From Hyphomicrobium_A sp964493785 (GTDB lineage: Bacteria > Pseudomonadota > Alphaproteobacteria > Rhizobiales > Hyphomicrobiaceae): a DNA stretch of 64,000 bases. Below, piece after piece: positions 33,355-41,401 of the stretch. The notes beneath the pieces are model-generated. The model was not told the DNA's origin. It saw only the letters and a program-made list of their open reading frames with translations, and did no database searches. The stretch spans positions 1 to 64,000 of the forward strand of contig CAZBPM010000004.1 in NCBI GenBank assembly GCA_964493785.1, in the 5' to 3' direction. Made by a program: the position numbers and the translations under genes. The stretch's first letter is position 1; each line of letters opens with the position of its first letter.

Positions 33355-33455
33355 GCCTGCGCCGGACATTCGCTTCTTGTCTCCCAACTTCGGCCCAAGT
33401 CGCGGCTCAGGGAGGCGCATGGGCCCGCGGCGGGCGGCAACTTGGCTTCAGGTGG

Positions 33456-33971
33456 ATGAGCGACAGGCCGGAAGTATCGCGTGTGCAGCGCGGCTCGATG
33501 CTGGCGGCTGCGAGTGCCGCCGTGCTCTGCTGTGTGGGAACCGCCCATGCCGATCGTATCGATAATGGCGTTGCGGTGTTCTCGGCGCTCGACAAGGTGA
33601 CGGCGCGAACGTCGAAGTTCGAGGTCCCACTCAACAGCACGGTGCAGTTCGGCGCGCTGAAGGTGACGCCGCGCGTGTGCTATTCGCGACCGCCGGAGGA
33701 GCAGCCTAAGACGACCTCGTTCGTCGAGGTCGACGAAGTTCAGCTCGACGGGCAGGAGAAGCGCATCTTCACGGGCTGGATGTTTGCCGAGAGCCCTGGT
33801 CTCAACGCCGTCGAGCATCCCGTGTTCGACGTGTGGCTGACCGATTGCCAGAAGCCGCGCGGCGGCATCGCGCAGCGCTCGGCGCCGGGTGTTGTGCCGG
33901 GCGCGGTCGAGAGCGAAGCACCGGTGGCCGAAGAAGATCCGTTCGCGCCGCGCCGCCGCGTGCGGCGCTGA
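33456..33971 (+). CDS. DUF2155 family exported protein
   Basis: A protein of about 171 residues with a signal-like N-terminus (MLAAASAAVLCCVGTAHA) and the DUF2155 core: VAVFSALDKVTARTSKFEVP, FGALKVTPRVCYSRPPEEQP, and the IFTGWMFAESPGLNAVEHPVFDVWLTDC block (split as FTGWMFAESPGLNAVEHPV). DUF2155 proteins follow NDUFA12 in Alphaproteobacteria and may function in the envelope, but their role is unknown. The start is uncertain: GTG 33351 overlaps the NDUFA12 stop and would couple translation, ATG 33456 and ATG 33498 both give a signal peptide, and none has a strong ribosome-binding site. Confidence 0.8.
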   Translation: MSDRPEVSRVQRGSMLAAASAAVLCCVGTAHADRIDNGVAVFSALDKVTARTSKFEVPLNSTVQFGALKVTPRVCYSRPPEEQPKTTSFVEVDEVQLDGQEKRIFTGWMFAESPGLNAVEHPVFDVWLTDCQKPRGGIAQRSAPGVVPGAVESEAPVAEEDPFAPRRRVRR

Positions 33972-34104
33972 CCCGAGCGCGAGCGGCATCTAATCTGACT
34001 TAGATCGAGTTTTATGGAATTCGCGCGTGCGCTCGTCATGCCGCGCTTACGGGTAACCGTGTATCGGACTCCGGATAAGGAAAAATACTATCGGAGTGGT
34101 GCTC

Positions 34105-34512
34105 ATGTTTCCCAAGATTGCTCTTTCGCTGGCGCTGGCGTTCGGTCTCGGCGGTGCGATGGCTACGACCGCGGTAGCCAAGATCAAAGTAGATCCTGCG
34201 CTGATGAAGACGCTCGATCCCGACAGCGACGGCACGGTCGATCTCAATGAGGCAAAGACCGCTGCCGCGGCGGAGTTCAAGAGGCTCGACAAGGACAACG
34301 ACGGCACGCTCGATGCGAAGGAGCTGAAGGGCAAGCTGAGTAAGTCACAGCTCAAGAAGGCCGATCCCGACAACGACGGCACGCTCGACCTCAACGAGTA
34401 CTCGGCCGTGGTCGAGAAGGACTTCAAGGCAGCCGATCCGGACAAGGACGGCACGCTCAGCGAGGCGGAGCTGAAGTCGAAGAAGGGGCAGAAGTTCCTC
34501 AAGCTCGTGTGA
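34105..34512 (+). CDS. exported EF-hand calcium-binding protein
   Basis: A 135-residue protein with a signal peptide (MFPKIALSLALAFGLGGAM...VA) and four EF-hand loops: DPDSDGTVDLNE, DKDNDGTLDAKE, DPDNDGTLDLNE and DPDKDGTLSEAE. The loops keep the D-x-D-x-D-G calcium ligands, and the third and fourth are followed by helices. It probably buffers or senses calcium in the periplasm. Similar EF-hand proteins are common in Hyphomicrobiales. GGAG is eight bases before ATG 34105, so this start is favoured over GTG 34096. It is convergent with the lipoprotein gene at 34625. Confidence 0.9.
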   Translation: MFPKIALSLALAFGLGGAMATTAVAKIKVDPALMKTLDPDSDGTVDLNEAKTAAAAEFKRLDKDNDGTLDAKELKGKLSKSQLKKADPDNDGTLDLNEYSAVVEKDFKAADPDKDGTLSEAELKSKKGQKFLKLV

Positions 34513-34624
34513 TAGGTGCGCATCCCTCTCCCCTGCACAAGCGAACTGGGATGGGGAGCGAGAAATGTCTGCGAGCGCGGCTCAATCCAGTGCCGCGTCT
34601 CGCTGCACTATTTCGTCAGTGGTT

Positions 34625-35275
34625 CTACTTTGCCTTGAGCCACTCCGAGACATTCTGTGCGTACGAATCCAAGACACGATCTTCCAGGTCAGGAAGCGCC
34701 TGATCGATAGCTACGCCAATTACGCCGCCGAACGCGGAGCCGGCAGCTCCCTTGTCGAGCTTTGCGACTTCTTTGCCCGTCGCTCCGTCCTTCAGAGTCG
34801 TGACGGCAAATAGCATCGGGGTCCCGCCTAAGGCTACGCGCTGCAGTGGCGAGGGAATCGTAAAGCTGTGCACCTCGACCTCGACGCGCATCGCACGCGT
34901 GCCTCGGAAATGCGGAGAGATGTCCCGGCTGAAGCGCTGCTTGATCAAACCGGCGAGCTTGTCGCGGAGATACGCCTGTGCTTCGGGCGTGCTCATGATC
35001 TCGCGGTAGTCGTCGGTTGAGTTTTCGCCTGGAAGATTGGTCGATGCCGCTTTCTTGGGCGCCTTGCCTTCGGCCGTGACCTTCGCGGCATACTCGCGCT
35101 CGGCACTGCCCCACCAGATCGATGCGTTCGGTGCATAACGGACGTCGACGCTCTCGATGAAGATCTGCTCCATCTCCAGCTTCGAGAGGCTGTTTATCGA
35201 TGTGGCGCAAGCCGCCAGTCCGACAGCCAAAAGCACTCCGCCAGCCCAGCGGACAATTGCGGCTTTCAAATGCAT
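34625..35275 (-). CDS. lipoprotein of unknown function
   Basis: A 216-residue protein with a lipoprotein signal peptide. The lipobox LAAC puts the lipidated Cys at residue 23 from ATG 35275. The mature part has SLSKLEMEQIFIESVDVRYAP, a SAEREYA block, YLRDKLAGLIKQRFS and, near the C-terminus, a Gly-rich stretch AGSAFGGVIGVAIDQAL that may be hydrophobic enough to insert in a membrane. No family is recognised. ATG 35275 was chosen because it begins the signal peptide. Confidence 0.75.
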   Translation of the reverse strand: MHLKAAIVRWAGGVLLAVGLAACATSINSLSKLEMEQIFIESVDVRYAPNASIWWGSAEREYAAKVTAEGKAPKKAASTNLPGENSTDDYREIMSTPEAQAYLRDKLAGLIKQRFSRDISPHFRGTRAMRVEVEVHSFTIPSPLQRVALGGTPMLFAVTTLKDGATGKEVAKLDKGAAGSAFGGVIGVAIDQALPDLEDRVLDSYAQNVSEWLKAK

Positions 35276-35499
35276 GATGTCCCAACCCCAAAAAATGAGG
35301 CGGATCATGTCGGTGGCGGCGAGGCCTGTCACGCGTACGCCGCACACTATCCAGTGAACACGCGGCGCAGTTGCGAGAATGTCACGTGATGTCTCGTGCG
35401 ATTGGCGAACTGGGGGCTGCGGCGGTTGCCAATTCAGAAGTCCTATCGGGTCGGCACAGAGGCCGACCTAGCGATGACCTCGAGACGACAGGGTAATCG

Positions 35500-36588
35500 T
35501 CAGCGCGACTCGTTGAGGATAGTGGCGGCTCTAGGTGCGAAATACGTAAGGATGCCTGACGCACCAGCCCGCTTGAACGCGAGCAGGCTCTCCATCATCA
35601 CGGCATCGCCATCGAGCCAGCCGGCTTCCGCCGCAGCGCGCAGCATCGCGTACTCGCCCGAGACTTGATAGGCGAAGGTCGGGACGCGGAACGTCTCGGC
35701 GACGCGGCGCACGATGTCGAGGTAGGCCATGCCCGGCTTCACCATGATAAGATCGGCGCCCTCAGCGATGTCGAGCGCGACCTCACGCAAGGCCTCGTCG
35801 GAGTTGGCCGGGTCCATCTGGTAGGAGCGCTTGTCACGCTGGGCCTGCGTGGCCGCGAGCGTGACGGATGAGCCGACGGCTTCGCGGAACGGCCCGTAAA
35901 AAGCCGACGCATACTTTGCGGCGTAGGCCATGATCAGCGTGTTGGCGTAGCCGTTCTCCTCGAGCGCGCTACGGATCGCGCCGACGCGGCCATCCATCAT
36001 GTCGGATGGGGCGAGGATATCGGCGCCGGCTTCAGCCTGCACGAGCGACTGGCGCACGAGGGCTTCGATGGTCTCGTCGTTGGCGATCTCGGAGCCGCGG
36101 ATCAGGCCGTCATGACCGTGCGAGGTGTAGGGATCGAGGGCGACGTCGAGCACGATGCCGACGTCGAGGCCGGCAGATTTTACCGCGCGGGCGGCCCGGC
36201 AGACGAGGTTCTCAGGGTTGAAGGCCTCACGGCCGTCGTCGGTGCGCAGCTTCGGCTCGGTATTGGGGAATAGCGCAATGGCCGGAATGCCGAGCGCCAT
36301 GGCCTCACCAGCGGCGGCGACGATGTTGTCGATCGAGAGCCGCTCGACACCCGGCATCGAAGCGATGGGCACGCGCTTATTCACGCCCTCGATGACAAAA
36401 AGCGGCCAGATGAGATCGTCGACCGTCAGCCGGTGCTCGGCGACAAGGCGACGTGACCAGCGCGTTGAGCGGACGCGTCGGAGGCGCACGCCCGGATAGG
36501 CGCCGGTCCCGGATGAGCCGGCGCGGGGGCCAACGCCCGCGTCGCGCGCGGTGGGAGTGACTTGTGGAGCGGGAGGGCGCGTTTTCAT
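35500..36588 (-). CDS. hemB: 5-aminolevulinate dehydratase (porphobilinogen synthase), non-zinc type
   Basis: A 362-residue HemB. It condenses two 5-aminolevulinate molecules to porphobilinogen, the second committed step of tetrapyrrole synthesis. The two active-site lysines are in AYAAKYASAFYGPFR (K225) and IMVKPGMAYLD (K284). The metal loop reads DVALDPYTSHGHDG: at the positions of E. coli's zinc cysteines (120, 122, 130) there are Ala150, Asp152 and Asp160, so this is the cysteine-free (magnesium-dependent) type. The first ~30 residues are Pro/Ala-rich and may be an extension beyond the true start. hemA lies 5 kb away on the other strand. Confidence 0.95.
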   Translation of the reverse strand: MKTRPPAPQVTPTARDAGVGPRAGSSGTGAYPGVRLRRVRSTRWSRRLVAEHRLTVDDLIWPLFVIEGVNKRVPIASMPGVERLSIDNIVAAAGEAMALGIPAIALFPNTEPKLRTDDGREAFNPENLVCRAARAVKSAGLDVGIVLDVALDPYTSHGHDGLIRGSEIANDETIEALVRQSLVQAEAGADILAPSDMMDGRVGAIRSALEENGYANTLIMAYAAKYASAFYGPFREAVGSSVTLAATQAQRDKRSYQMDPANSDEALREVALDIAEGADLIMVKPGMAYLDIVRRVAETFRVPTFAYQVSGEYAMLRAAAEAGWLDGDAVMMESLLAFKRAGASGILTYFAPRAATILNESR

Positions 36589-36704
36589 GGTTCTTGTCCG
36601 GGGTGAGATGGCCCAGACTCACCGCAAGACACCGGATTTTGCAAGGGCGATGCGTTGCGGACGGTTGCGCCGGTATGCGCTGAAGCTAGATCCAGCCCGG
36701 CGGA

Positions 36705-37823
36705 CTAGTCGCAGATGCTCTTAATCGTCCGCTTGGCCATGTCGATGTGGAAGTGGTTGCGGTGCATCTCGTTGGCTTCCGGGCCTAGCGTGGTTCCGAA
36801 GGTGCGGCAGGCGGCGGCGTGCGCGTCGCGCAGGAATAGCGCGCTGGGGGTGTCGTTCGGCGTCTTGAGGGCTGCGAGGGCCGCCCGGCTGAGCGGCGCT
36901 ATCCGCTGGTCGCCCATCACGGAAGGTTTCAGCGTGGGCTTTGCGGTTCCGGCGGCGGGTTTTGAGTTCTCAGGGGGGCCACCGAGACGCGCGGCGACCT
37001 GCTGGCGCTTGTTACCGCCGGGAAGAATTGCGGCAACGACATCGACGTCGCCGCGGGCGTGAGAGGCGGGCGCGCCGGGCTTGGAGGGGGGCTGCTTGGC
37101 GGCGGGGGCTGGGGCTGCTTCGGGACGCTGAGCCTCTGTGGCGGCTTGCGCCGCTGCAGCGGCGTGGGCCGCCTGGACGATTTTTTCCTCGCGGGCTTTC
37201 GCGGCCGCGATATCCCGCGCGGTGGCGCCCCAGTTTTCAAGCACTAGGACCTGCTGGCTCTTGTCGGTGACGAAGCCGCGAATATCCAGAGCGTCGACGT
37301 AGGCGTGCTGACTGAGCTTTTTGCCTTTGCGGCCTAATGCGGTGCGGCACGAGTAGTCGCTCATGACCTCGATCGTGGCGATCTTCGCGCCGAGCTGACG
37401 TCGGGCCAGAGGCTGTATGTCCTTGGTGATCCATTTGTGCAGCGGAGCGAGCATGCCGCAATTGATCAGGGCGGCCGGCTGGAAGGAGACGTTGTCGAGC
37501 TTGACCAGGCGGATGGGGGCAGGGTTACCGCATTCGCCGTCCTTGATCGGCTCCTCGTAGCTGACGAGGACGTTGAGACCCTTGATCGCTGCCGCGCACT
37601 GAGCCTTGGCAGCTTGGATCTCGGCTGGAGTCCATACGTCAGGAGTTGGGGGAGGGGTGGCGGCGGCGGGCGCGCCATTCTTGTGCTCAGGTGCCGTCGA
37701 GGCAGCCCCAGTTTGCCCTTTGCCGACAGGCTTTGCCGTCTGCGCGAGCGCACCCGTCCCTGCGAGCATCGTCAGCGCGACAGCCAAGCCGGCACCCAAT
37801 CGCAACATCGTTCGCGTCTCCAC
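36705..37823 (-). CDS. exported extensin-like C-terminal domain protein
   Basis: A 372-residue protein with a signal peptide (MLRLGAGLAVALTMLAGTGALA) and a low-complexity Pro/Ala spacer. The bacterial extensin-like domain shows as YSCRTALGRKGKKLSQHAYV, DALDIRGF and the C-terminal FLRDAHAAACRTFGTTLGPE...HRNHFHIDM with conserved His and Cys. The family resembles the D-Ala-D-Ala carboxypeptidase fold (His/Asp zinc residues), so a peptidoglycan-related activity is possible. A second Ala/Pro-rich insert at about 215-300 interrupts the domain. Start 37823 or 37808. Confidence 0.85.
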   Translation of the reverse strand: METRTMLRLGAGLAVALTMLAGTGALAQTAKPVGKGQTGAASTAPEHKNGAPAAATPPPTPDVWTPAEIQAAKAQCAAAIKGLNVLVSYEEPIKDGECGNPAPIRLVKLDNVSFQPAALINCGMLAPLHKWITKDIQPLARRQLGAKIATIEVMSDYSCRTALGRKGKKLSQHAYVDALDIRGFVTDKSQQVLVLENWGATARDIAAAKAREEKIVQAAHAAAAAQAATEAQRPEAAPAPAAKQPPSKPGAPASHARGDVDVVAAILPGGNKRQQVAARLGGPPENSKPAAGTAKPTLKPSVMGDQRIAPLSRAALAALKTPNDTPSALFLRDAHAAACRTFGTTLGPEANEMHRNHFHIDMAKRTIKSICD

Positions 37824-37966
37824 CGTTTTGGGTGAGGGGCACGGAAATCTCGGCCAGGATGGCGAATCAACCGTGCAAGTTTCATCGTAATCGGCCCCAG
37901 TGTATAGGGAATTCCGTCCGATTGATGATGAGGGGCGGTTGGCCGCTCACGACGAGGTAGAAAGCT

Positions 37967-39094
37967 GTGCAAGACGCGACGAACGCGAGGCAAATGCAAG
38001 CTGAAGGTACGGCGGAGCAGCCGCCGCAGGAACTATTGGTCGAGCAACGCGGATCGTGCGCGATCATCACGCTCAACCGGCCACGCGCGCTCAACGCGCT
38101 TACTACCGAGATGCGAGCGAAGCTGGCGGACGCCTACCCGAAATTTGCCCGCGAGGCGCAGGTCTATTGCGTCGTCATCCAATCGGCGAGCGAAAAGGCC
38201 TTTTCGGCCGGCGGCGACGTGCGGGAAATCGTGCGCTGGGGCCGTGAGGATCGGGTTCGGGCGCGGCGGGCCTTGAAGGACGAGTATGCGCTCAACTGGC
38301 TGCACGAGTGCTTCTCGAAGCCGACGATCTCGTTGATCGATGGGGCGGTGATGGGCTCGGGCGTCGGCATCAGCCTGTTCGGTACGCACCGGGTCGCAGG
38401 CGAGCGCTATCGCTTCGCAATGCCGGAAACGGCGATCGGCCTTTTTCCCGATGTCGGTGTTGCGTGGTCACTGTCGCGGCTTCCGCATGCCATTGGCATG
38501 TATCTCGGGCTCACGGGGCGCACGATCGGCGCGGCGGACGCTTACAAGCTCGGACTGCTGACGCATTGCATTCCGGCGGCACGCTTCGAGGAGATCAAGG
38601 CGGCGCTCGTCGACACGTGGCCGGTTGATACGGTTCTCGACGACAGGCACATCGATCCCGGTCCCGGTGAGCTTGATCGGTGCGCCGGCATCATCGCGCG
38701 TTGTTTCGCGGCGCCAGGCGTCGAGGAGATCATTCTGCGGCTTGCCGGGATTACCGGCTCCGAGCGCGATTGGGCGCAAGCCGTGATCGCCGATCTAAAG
38801 GCGCGTTCTCCGATATCGTTGAAGGTGACGCACCGGCACATCGAGGAGGCACGCGCGCTCGATCTGCGCCAGACGCTAGTCGTGGACTATCGCCTTGCGT
38901 GCCGGTTTCTCGATGGGCACGATTTCTACGAGGGGGTGCGCGCGGCGCTAATTGACAAGGACGGTCATCCTCGCTGGCAGCCCGAAACGCTGGAGGAAGT
39001 GAGCGATGCGATGGTTGACGATTACTTCAGGTCGCTCGGCGACGATGAGCTGATCTTGGCTACACGCCCGGAAATGCAGGCGGCGCGGGTCTGA
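37967..39094 (+). CDS. 3-hydroxyisobutyryl-CoA hydrolase
   Basis: A 375-residue member of the enoyl-CoA hydratase/isomerase (crotonase) superfamily. The subgroup signature MPETAIGLFPDVGVAWSLSR matches HIBCH, which hydrolyses 3-hydroxyisobutyryl-CoA in valine degradation. SEKAFSAGGDVREI forms the oxyanion-hole region and SLIDGAVMGSGVGIS the second. Length suits HIBCH (about 350-380), not simple hydratases (about 260). GTG 37967 is favoured because GAGGT lies eight bases upstream. No other valine pathway genes are nearby. Confidence 0.9.
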   Translation: MQDATNARQMQAEGTAEQPPQELLVEQRGSCAIITLNRPRALNALTTEMRAKLADAYPKFAREAQVYCVVIQSASEKAFSAGGDVREIVRWGREDRVRARRALKDEYALNWLHECFSKPTISLIDGAVMGSGVGISLFGTHRVAGERYRFAMPETAIGLFPDVGVAWSLSRLPHAIGMYLGLTGRTIGAADAYKLGLLTHCIPAARFEEIKAALVDTWPVDTVLDDRHIDPGPGELDRCAGIIARCFAAPGVEEIILRLAGITGSERDWAQAVIADLKARSPISLKVTHRHIEEARALDLRQTLVVDYRLACRFLDGHDFYEGVRAALIDKDGHPRWQPETLEEVSDAMVDDYFRSLGDDELILATRPEMQAARV

Positions 39095-39183
39095 GTGGAC
39101 AACAAACACCCACGATAAACAAAGCGTTCCGCTGACACCCGATTACTGTTCTTTTACTATGACGATTTAGGTGACTTTTAGTT

Positions 39184-39206
39184 TTATGCCTTACCTGTTG
39201 GCATAA
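39184..39206. promoter_or_regulatory. dyad upstream of ldtR
   Basis: TTATGCC (39184-39190) and GGCATAA (39200-39206) form a perfect seven-base dyad with a nine-base centre, 53 bp before ldtR. The flanks are AT-rich, with a possible -10 (TACTAT near 39157). Size and place fit autoregulation by a MarR-type protein. Confidence 0.5.
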
Positions 39207-39258
39207 CCCGGAAAACAAAAATTGCACCGGGATCGGCGTCAAACGGTATGAGGCAGTT

Positions 39259-39768
39259 ATGAGTATTGCGCTCGATGTGGCGCGCCATCGTGCGCCAGTT
39301 CAAACAGATGGTTTTCGATCTGAATATTTGCAGGCGCTGCGTCTCGTCGAGAGACTGCACCGGCTGCTGCTTGACGTGATCAAGGACGAGTTCGATCGTC
39401 TGGGCGGTGCTGACCTCAACAGCGTGCAGGCCCTGCTGCTCTATAACATCGGTGAAAGCGAACTCACCGCAGGCGAGCTCAAGACGCGCGGCTACTATCT
39501 CGGCTCCAACGTCTCCTACAATCTGAAGAAGCTCGTCGACATGGGCTACCTTCATTACAAGCGCTCGGAAACGGACCGCCGCAGCGTGCGCGTGTCGCTG
39601 ACCGAAAAGGGCAAGGAAGCTTGCGAGGTCGTGCAGAAGCTCTATCAGCGCCAGCTCGGCTCGGTCGAGACGGTTGGTGAGGTTACGGAGGAGGACTTCC
39701 GCAACCTCAACAAGGCGCTCGTTCGCCTGGAGCGCTTCTGGTCCGACCAGATCCGCTATCGCCTCTGA
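39259..39768 (+). CDS. ldtR: MarR-family transcriptional regulator LdtR
   Basis: A 169-residue MarR-type winged-helix regulator. The family core is SVQALLLYNIGESELTAGEL, RGYYLGSNVSYNLKKLVD (recognition helix) and the wing HYKRSETDRRSVRVSLTEKG. The sequence and the adjacent L,D-transpeptidase match LdtR, described in Liberibacter and Sinorhizobium as an activator of ldtP and a stress regulator that responds to small ligands. Its own promoter has a seven-base dyad. A 12-bp hairpin terminator (39800-39827) separates it from the transpeptidase gene, which has its own promoter region. Confidence 0.9.
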   Translation: MSIALDVARHRAPVQTDGFRSEYLQALRLVERLHRLLLDVIKDEFDRLGGADLNSVQALLLYNIGESELTAGELKTRGYYLGSNVSYNLKKLVDMGYLHYKRSETDRRSVRVSLTEKGKEACEVVQKLYQRQLGSVETVGEVTEEDFRNLNKALVRLERFWSDQIRYRL

Positions 39769-39799
39769 TCGACTCCGATCGGATTGCAGCGATTGCATG

Positions 39800-39827
39800 A
39801 GGAGCTGCGGGGCATCCCGCGGCTCCT
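39800..39827 (+). terminator. terminator after ldtR
   Basis: A 12-bp stem with one G-U pair (AGGAGCTGCGGG with CCCGCGGCTCCT), four-base loop (GCAT), followed by CTTTGC, 32 bp past the ldtR stop. Confidence 0.8.
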
Positions 39828-39884
39828 CTTTGCATTAGGGCTTTATCTCTCTTTGCTTGCTTTCCCCGTCGCCTGCGGCTTACT

Positions 39885-39906
39885 TTCGCGGCAAGCGGGC
39901 CGCGAA
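39885..39906. promoter_or_regulatory. dyad upstream of the ldtR-linked transpeptidase
   Basis: TTCGCGGC and GCCGCGAA, a perfect eight-base dyad with a six-base centre, about 80 bp upstream of the transpeptidase start. It differs from the ldtR dyad, so it may be an operator for another protein or a leader hairpin. Confidence 0.35.
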
Positions 39907-39985
39907 TGTCTCGACTTTCCTGTCACTTGAGCTTCGCGGGGCGCCCGGCCGATCGACAATCCGTTGCAAAGACGGGAGGGCTGAC

Positions 39986-41239
39986 GTGGGCTCGATGTGG
40001 GGGAACTGGGGTGCTGGGCTCGCGGGGGCAATAATGCTCGCGGCCGGCGTGCCGGCGCTGGCGCAGGACTTCCTGCGGTTCGGGCCGGTCGGCGAGGGGC
40101 CGGGCGAGGTCAATCGCAGCTACGACCGCAGCTTCATCAGAGAGTGGCAGTCGAATCCGCCGAAGGGGTATCCGACGGCGTCGAAGGCGAACCTTGCGCC
40201 GACTAAGGCGGCGATCGCCCGCTACGAAGAAATCGTCGCGCGTGGCGGATTCCCACTGGTCCCAGATGTCGAGCTCGAGCCCGGGGCGTCCGACCCGGCC
40301 GTTGCCGTGCTGCGCCGCCGTCTGATGCGATCGGGCGACCTCACGTCGGAGTCCAGCTATCCCGATCACTTCGGCTCCGATCTCGACACGGCGGTGAAGC
40401 GCTTCCAGGCCTCCAACGGGCTTGCGCCCACGGGCGTGGTCGATAAGAGGACGATAGCAGCCCTCAATGTCCCGTCCGAAGTCCGGCTGGCTCAGCTTAA
40501 GTCCAACCTGGAGCGGTTGAACGATCTCAGCAAGCTTGTCGCCAAGCGCTACGTTCTCGTGAATATCCCCGCTGCGCAGGTCGAGGCCGTGGAAAACAAT
40601 GCCGTTGCCTTGCGCCACTCGGGGGTCGTCGGCAAGCCCGACAGGCCAACGCCGCTGCTGCGCTCGACCATCACTGACCTCGCTTTCAATCCGATGTGGA
40701 CGCTGCCGCCGACGGTGATCAAAGAAGATCTCATCCCCAAAGGCCGCGACATGCAGAAGGCCGGGGGCAATGTGCTCGAGAAGTTCGGCATCGACGCATA
40801 CGAGGGGGGCAAGAAGCTCGACCCGCAATCGATCGATTGGAGCACGTCCCGGCCGCTGTCGCTCTCTTACCGGCAGGCACCGGGGAAAGAAAACCCGCTC
40901 GGCTTCCTCAAAATCAACTTCGCGAATTCGAGCTCGGTCTATATGCACGACAGCCCGAAGGAATCTCTTTTTGGGCGTAATTTCCGAGCGGCCAGCTCGG
41001 GATGTGTGCGCGTGCAAAATATCGAGCAGCTCGCGACATGGCTGCTCGCGGGGCAGGGGACGGCGGACCAGGTGGCGCACTTACGGGACAGCGGCGAAAG
41101 CAAGATGGTCCGGCTGAAGAAGGGCGTGCCCTTGTACTTCGCCTACATAACGGCGTGGGCGACGCCGGACGGGGTGACCCAATTCCGTCCCGACATTTAC
41201 CTAAAAGATGGGGTAGGTGATGTTGCCGCGGCGTATTAG
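39986..41239 (+). CDS. L,D-transpeptidase (YkuD domain), LdtR-linked
   Basis: A 417-residue exported L,D-transpeptidase. A signal sequence (about 8-27) and a peptidoglycan-binding-like segment around TAVKRFQASNGLAPTG precede the catalytic YkuD domain. YMHDSPKESLFGRNFRAASS ends in SGCVRV, giving the catalytic His321 and Cys340. These enzymes make 3-3 cross-links in peptidoglycan or attach it to outer-membrane proteins. GTG 39986 was chosen because GGGAGG lies five bases upstream and the frame before it is not conserved. LdtR directly upstream fits the described LdtR-ldtP pair. Confidence 0.92.
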   Translation: MGSMWGNWGAGLAGAIMLAAGVPALAQDFLRFGPVGEGPGEVNRSYDRSFIREWQSNPPKGYPTASKANLAPTKAAIARYEEIVARGGFPLVPDVELEPGASDPAVAVLRRRLMRSGDLTSESSYPDHFGSDLDTAVKRFQASNGLAPTGVVDKRTIAALNVPSEVRLAQLKSNLERLNDLSKLVAKRYVLVNIPAAQVEAVENNAVALRHSGVVGKPDRPTPLLRSTITDLAFNPMWTLPPTVIKEDLIPKGRDMQKAGGNVLEKFGIDAYEGGKKLDPQSIDWSTSRPLSLSYRQAPGKENPLGFLKINFANSSSVYMHDSPKESLFGRNFRAASSGCVRVQNIEQLATWLLAGQGTADQVAHLRDSGESKMVRLKKGVPLYFAYITAWATPDGVTQFRPDIYLKDGVGDVAAAY

Positions 41240-41254
41240 ATGTCGCGACCTCGC

Positions 41255-41268
41255 TTGACCCCGGTCAA
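41255..41268. promoter_or_regulatory. FNR/FixK-like palindrome upstream of hemA
   Basis: TTGACCCCGGTCAA, a perfect TTGAC-N4-GTCAA site extended to CTTGAC...GTCAAG, 133 bp upstream of hemA. CRP/FNR-family activators (FNR, FixK, FnrN, Nnr) bind such sites, and hemA is a known oxygen-regulated target in other Alphaproteobacteria. Confidence 0.65.
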
Positions 41269-41401
41269 GGCCCTGCCGGCGTAATCGAAAGAGATTGCCG
41301 GGCAGATCTTGATCGTTGGCGCGACAATAGACACGTTGCTCGCCGGAGCCCAACAGGCGATGCTTAAACAAAAATATGCCTAGGGGAGTGAAATTCGCCT
41401 G

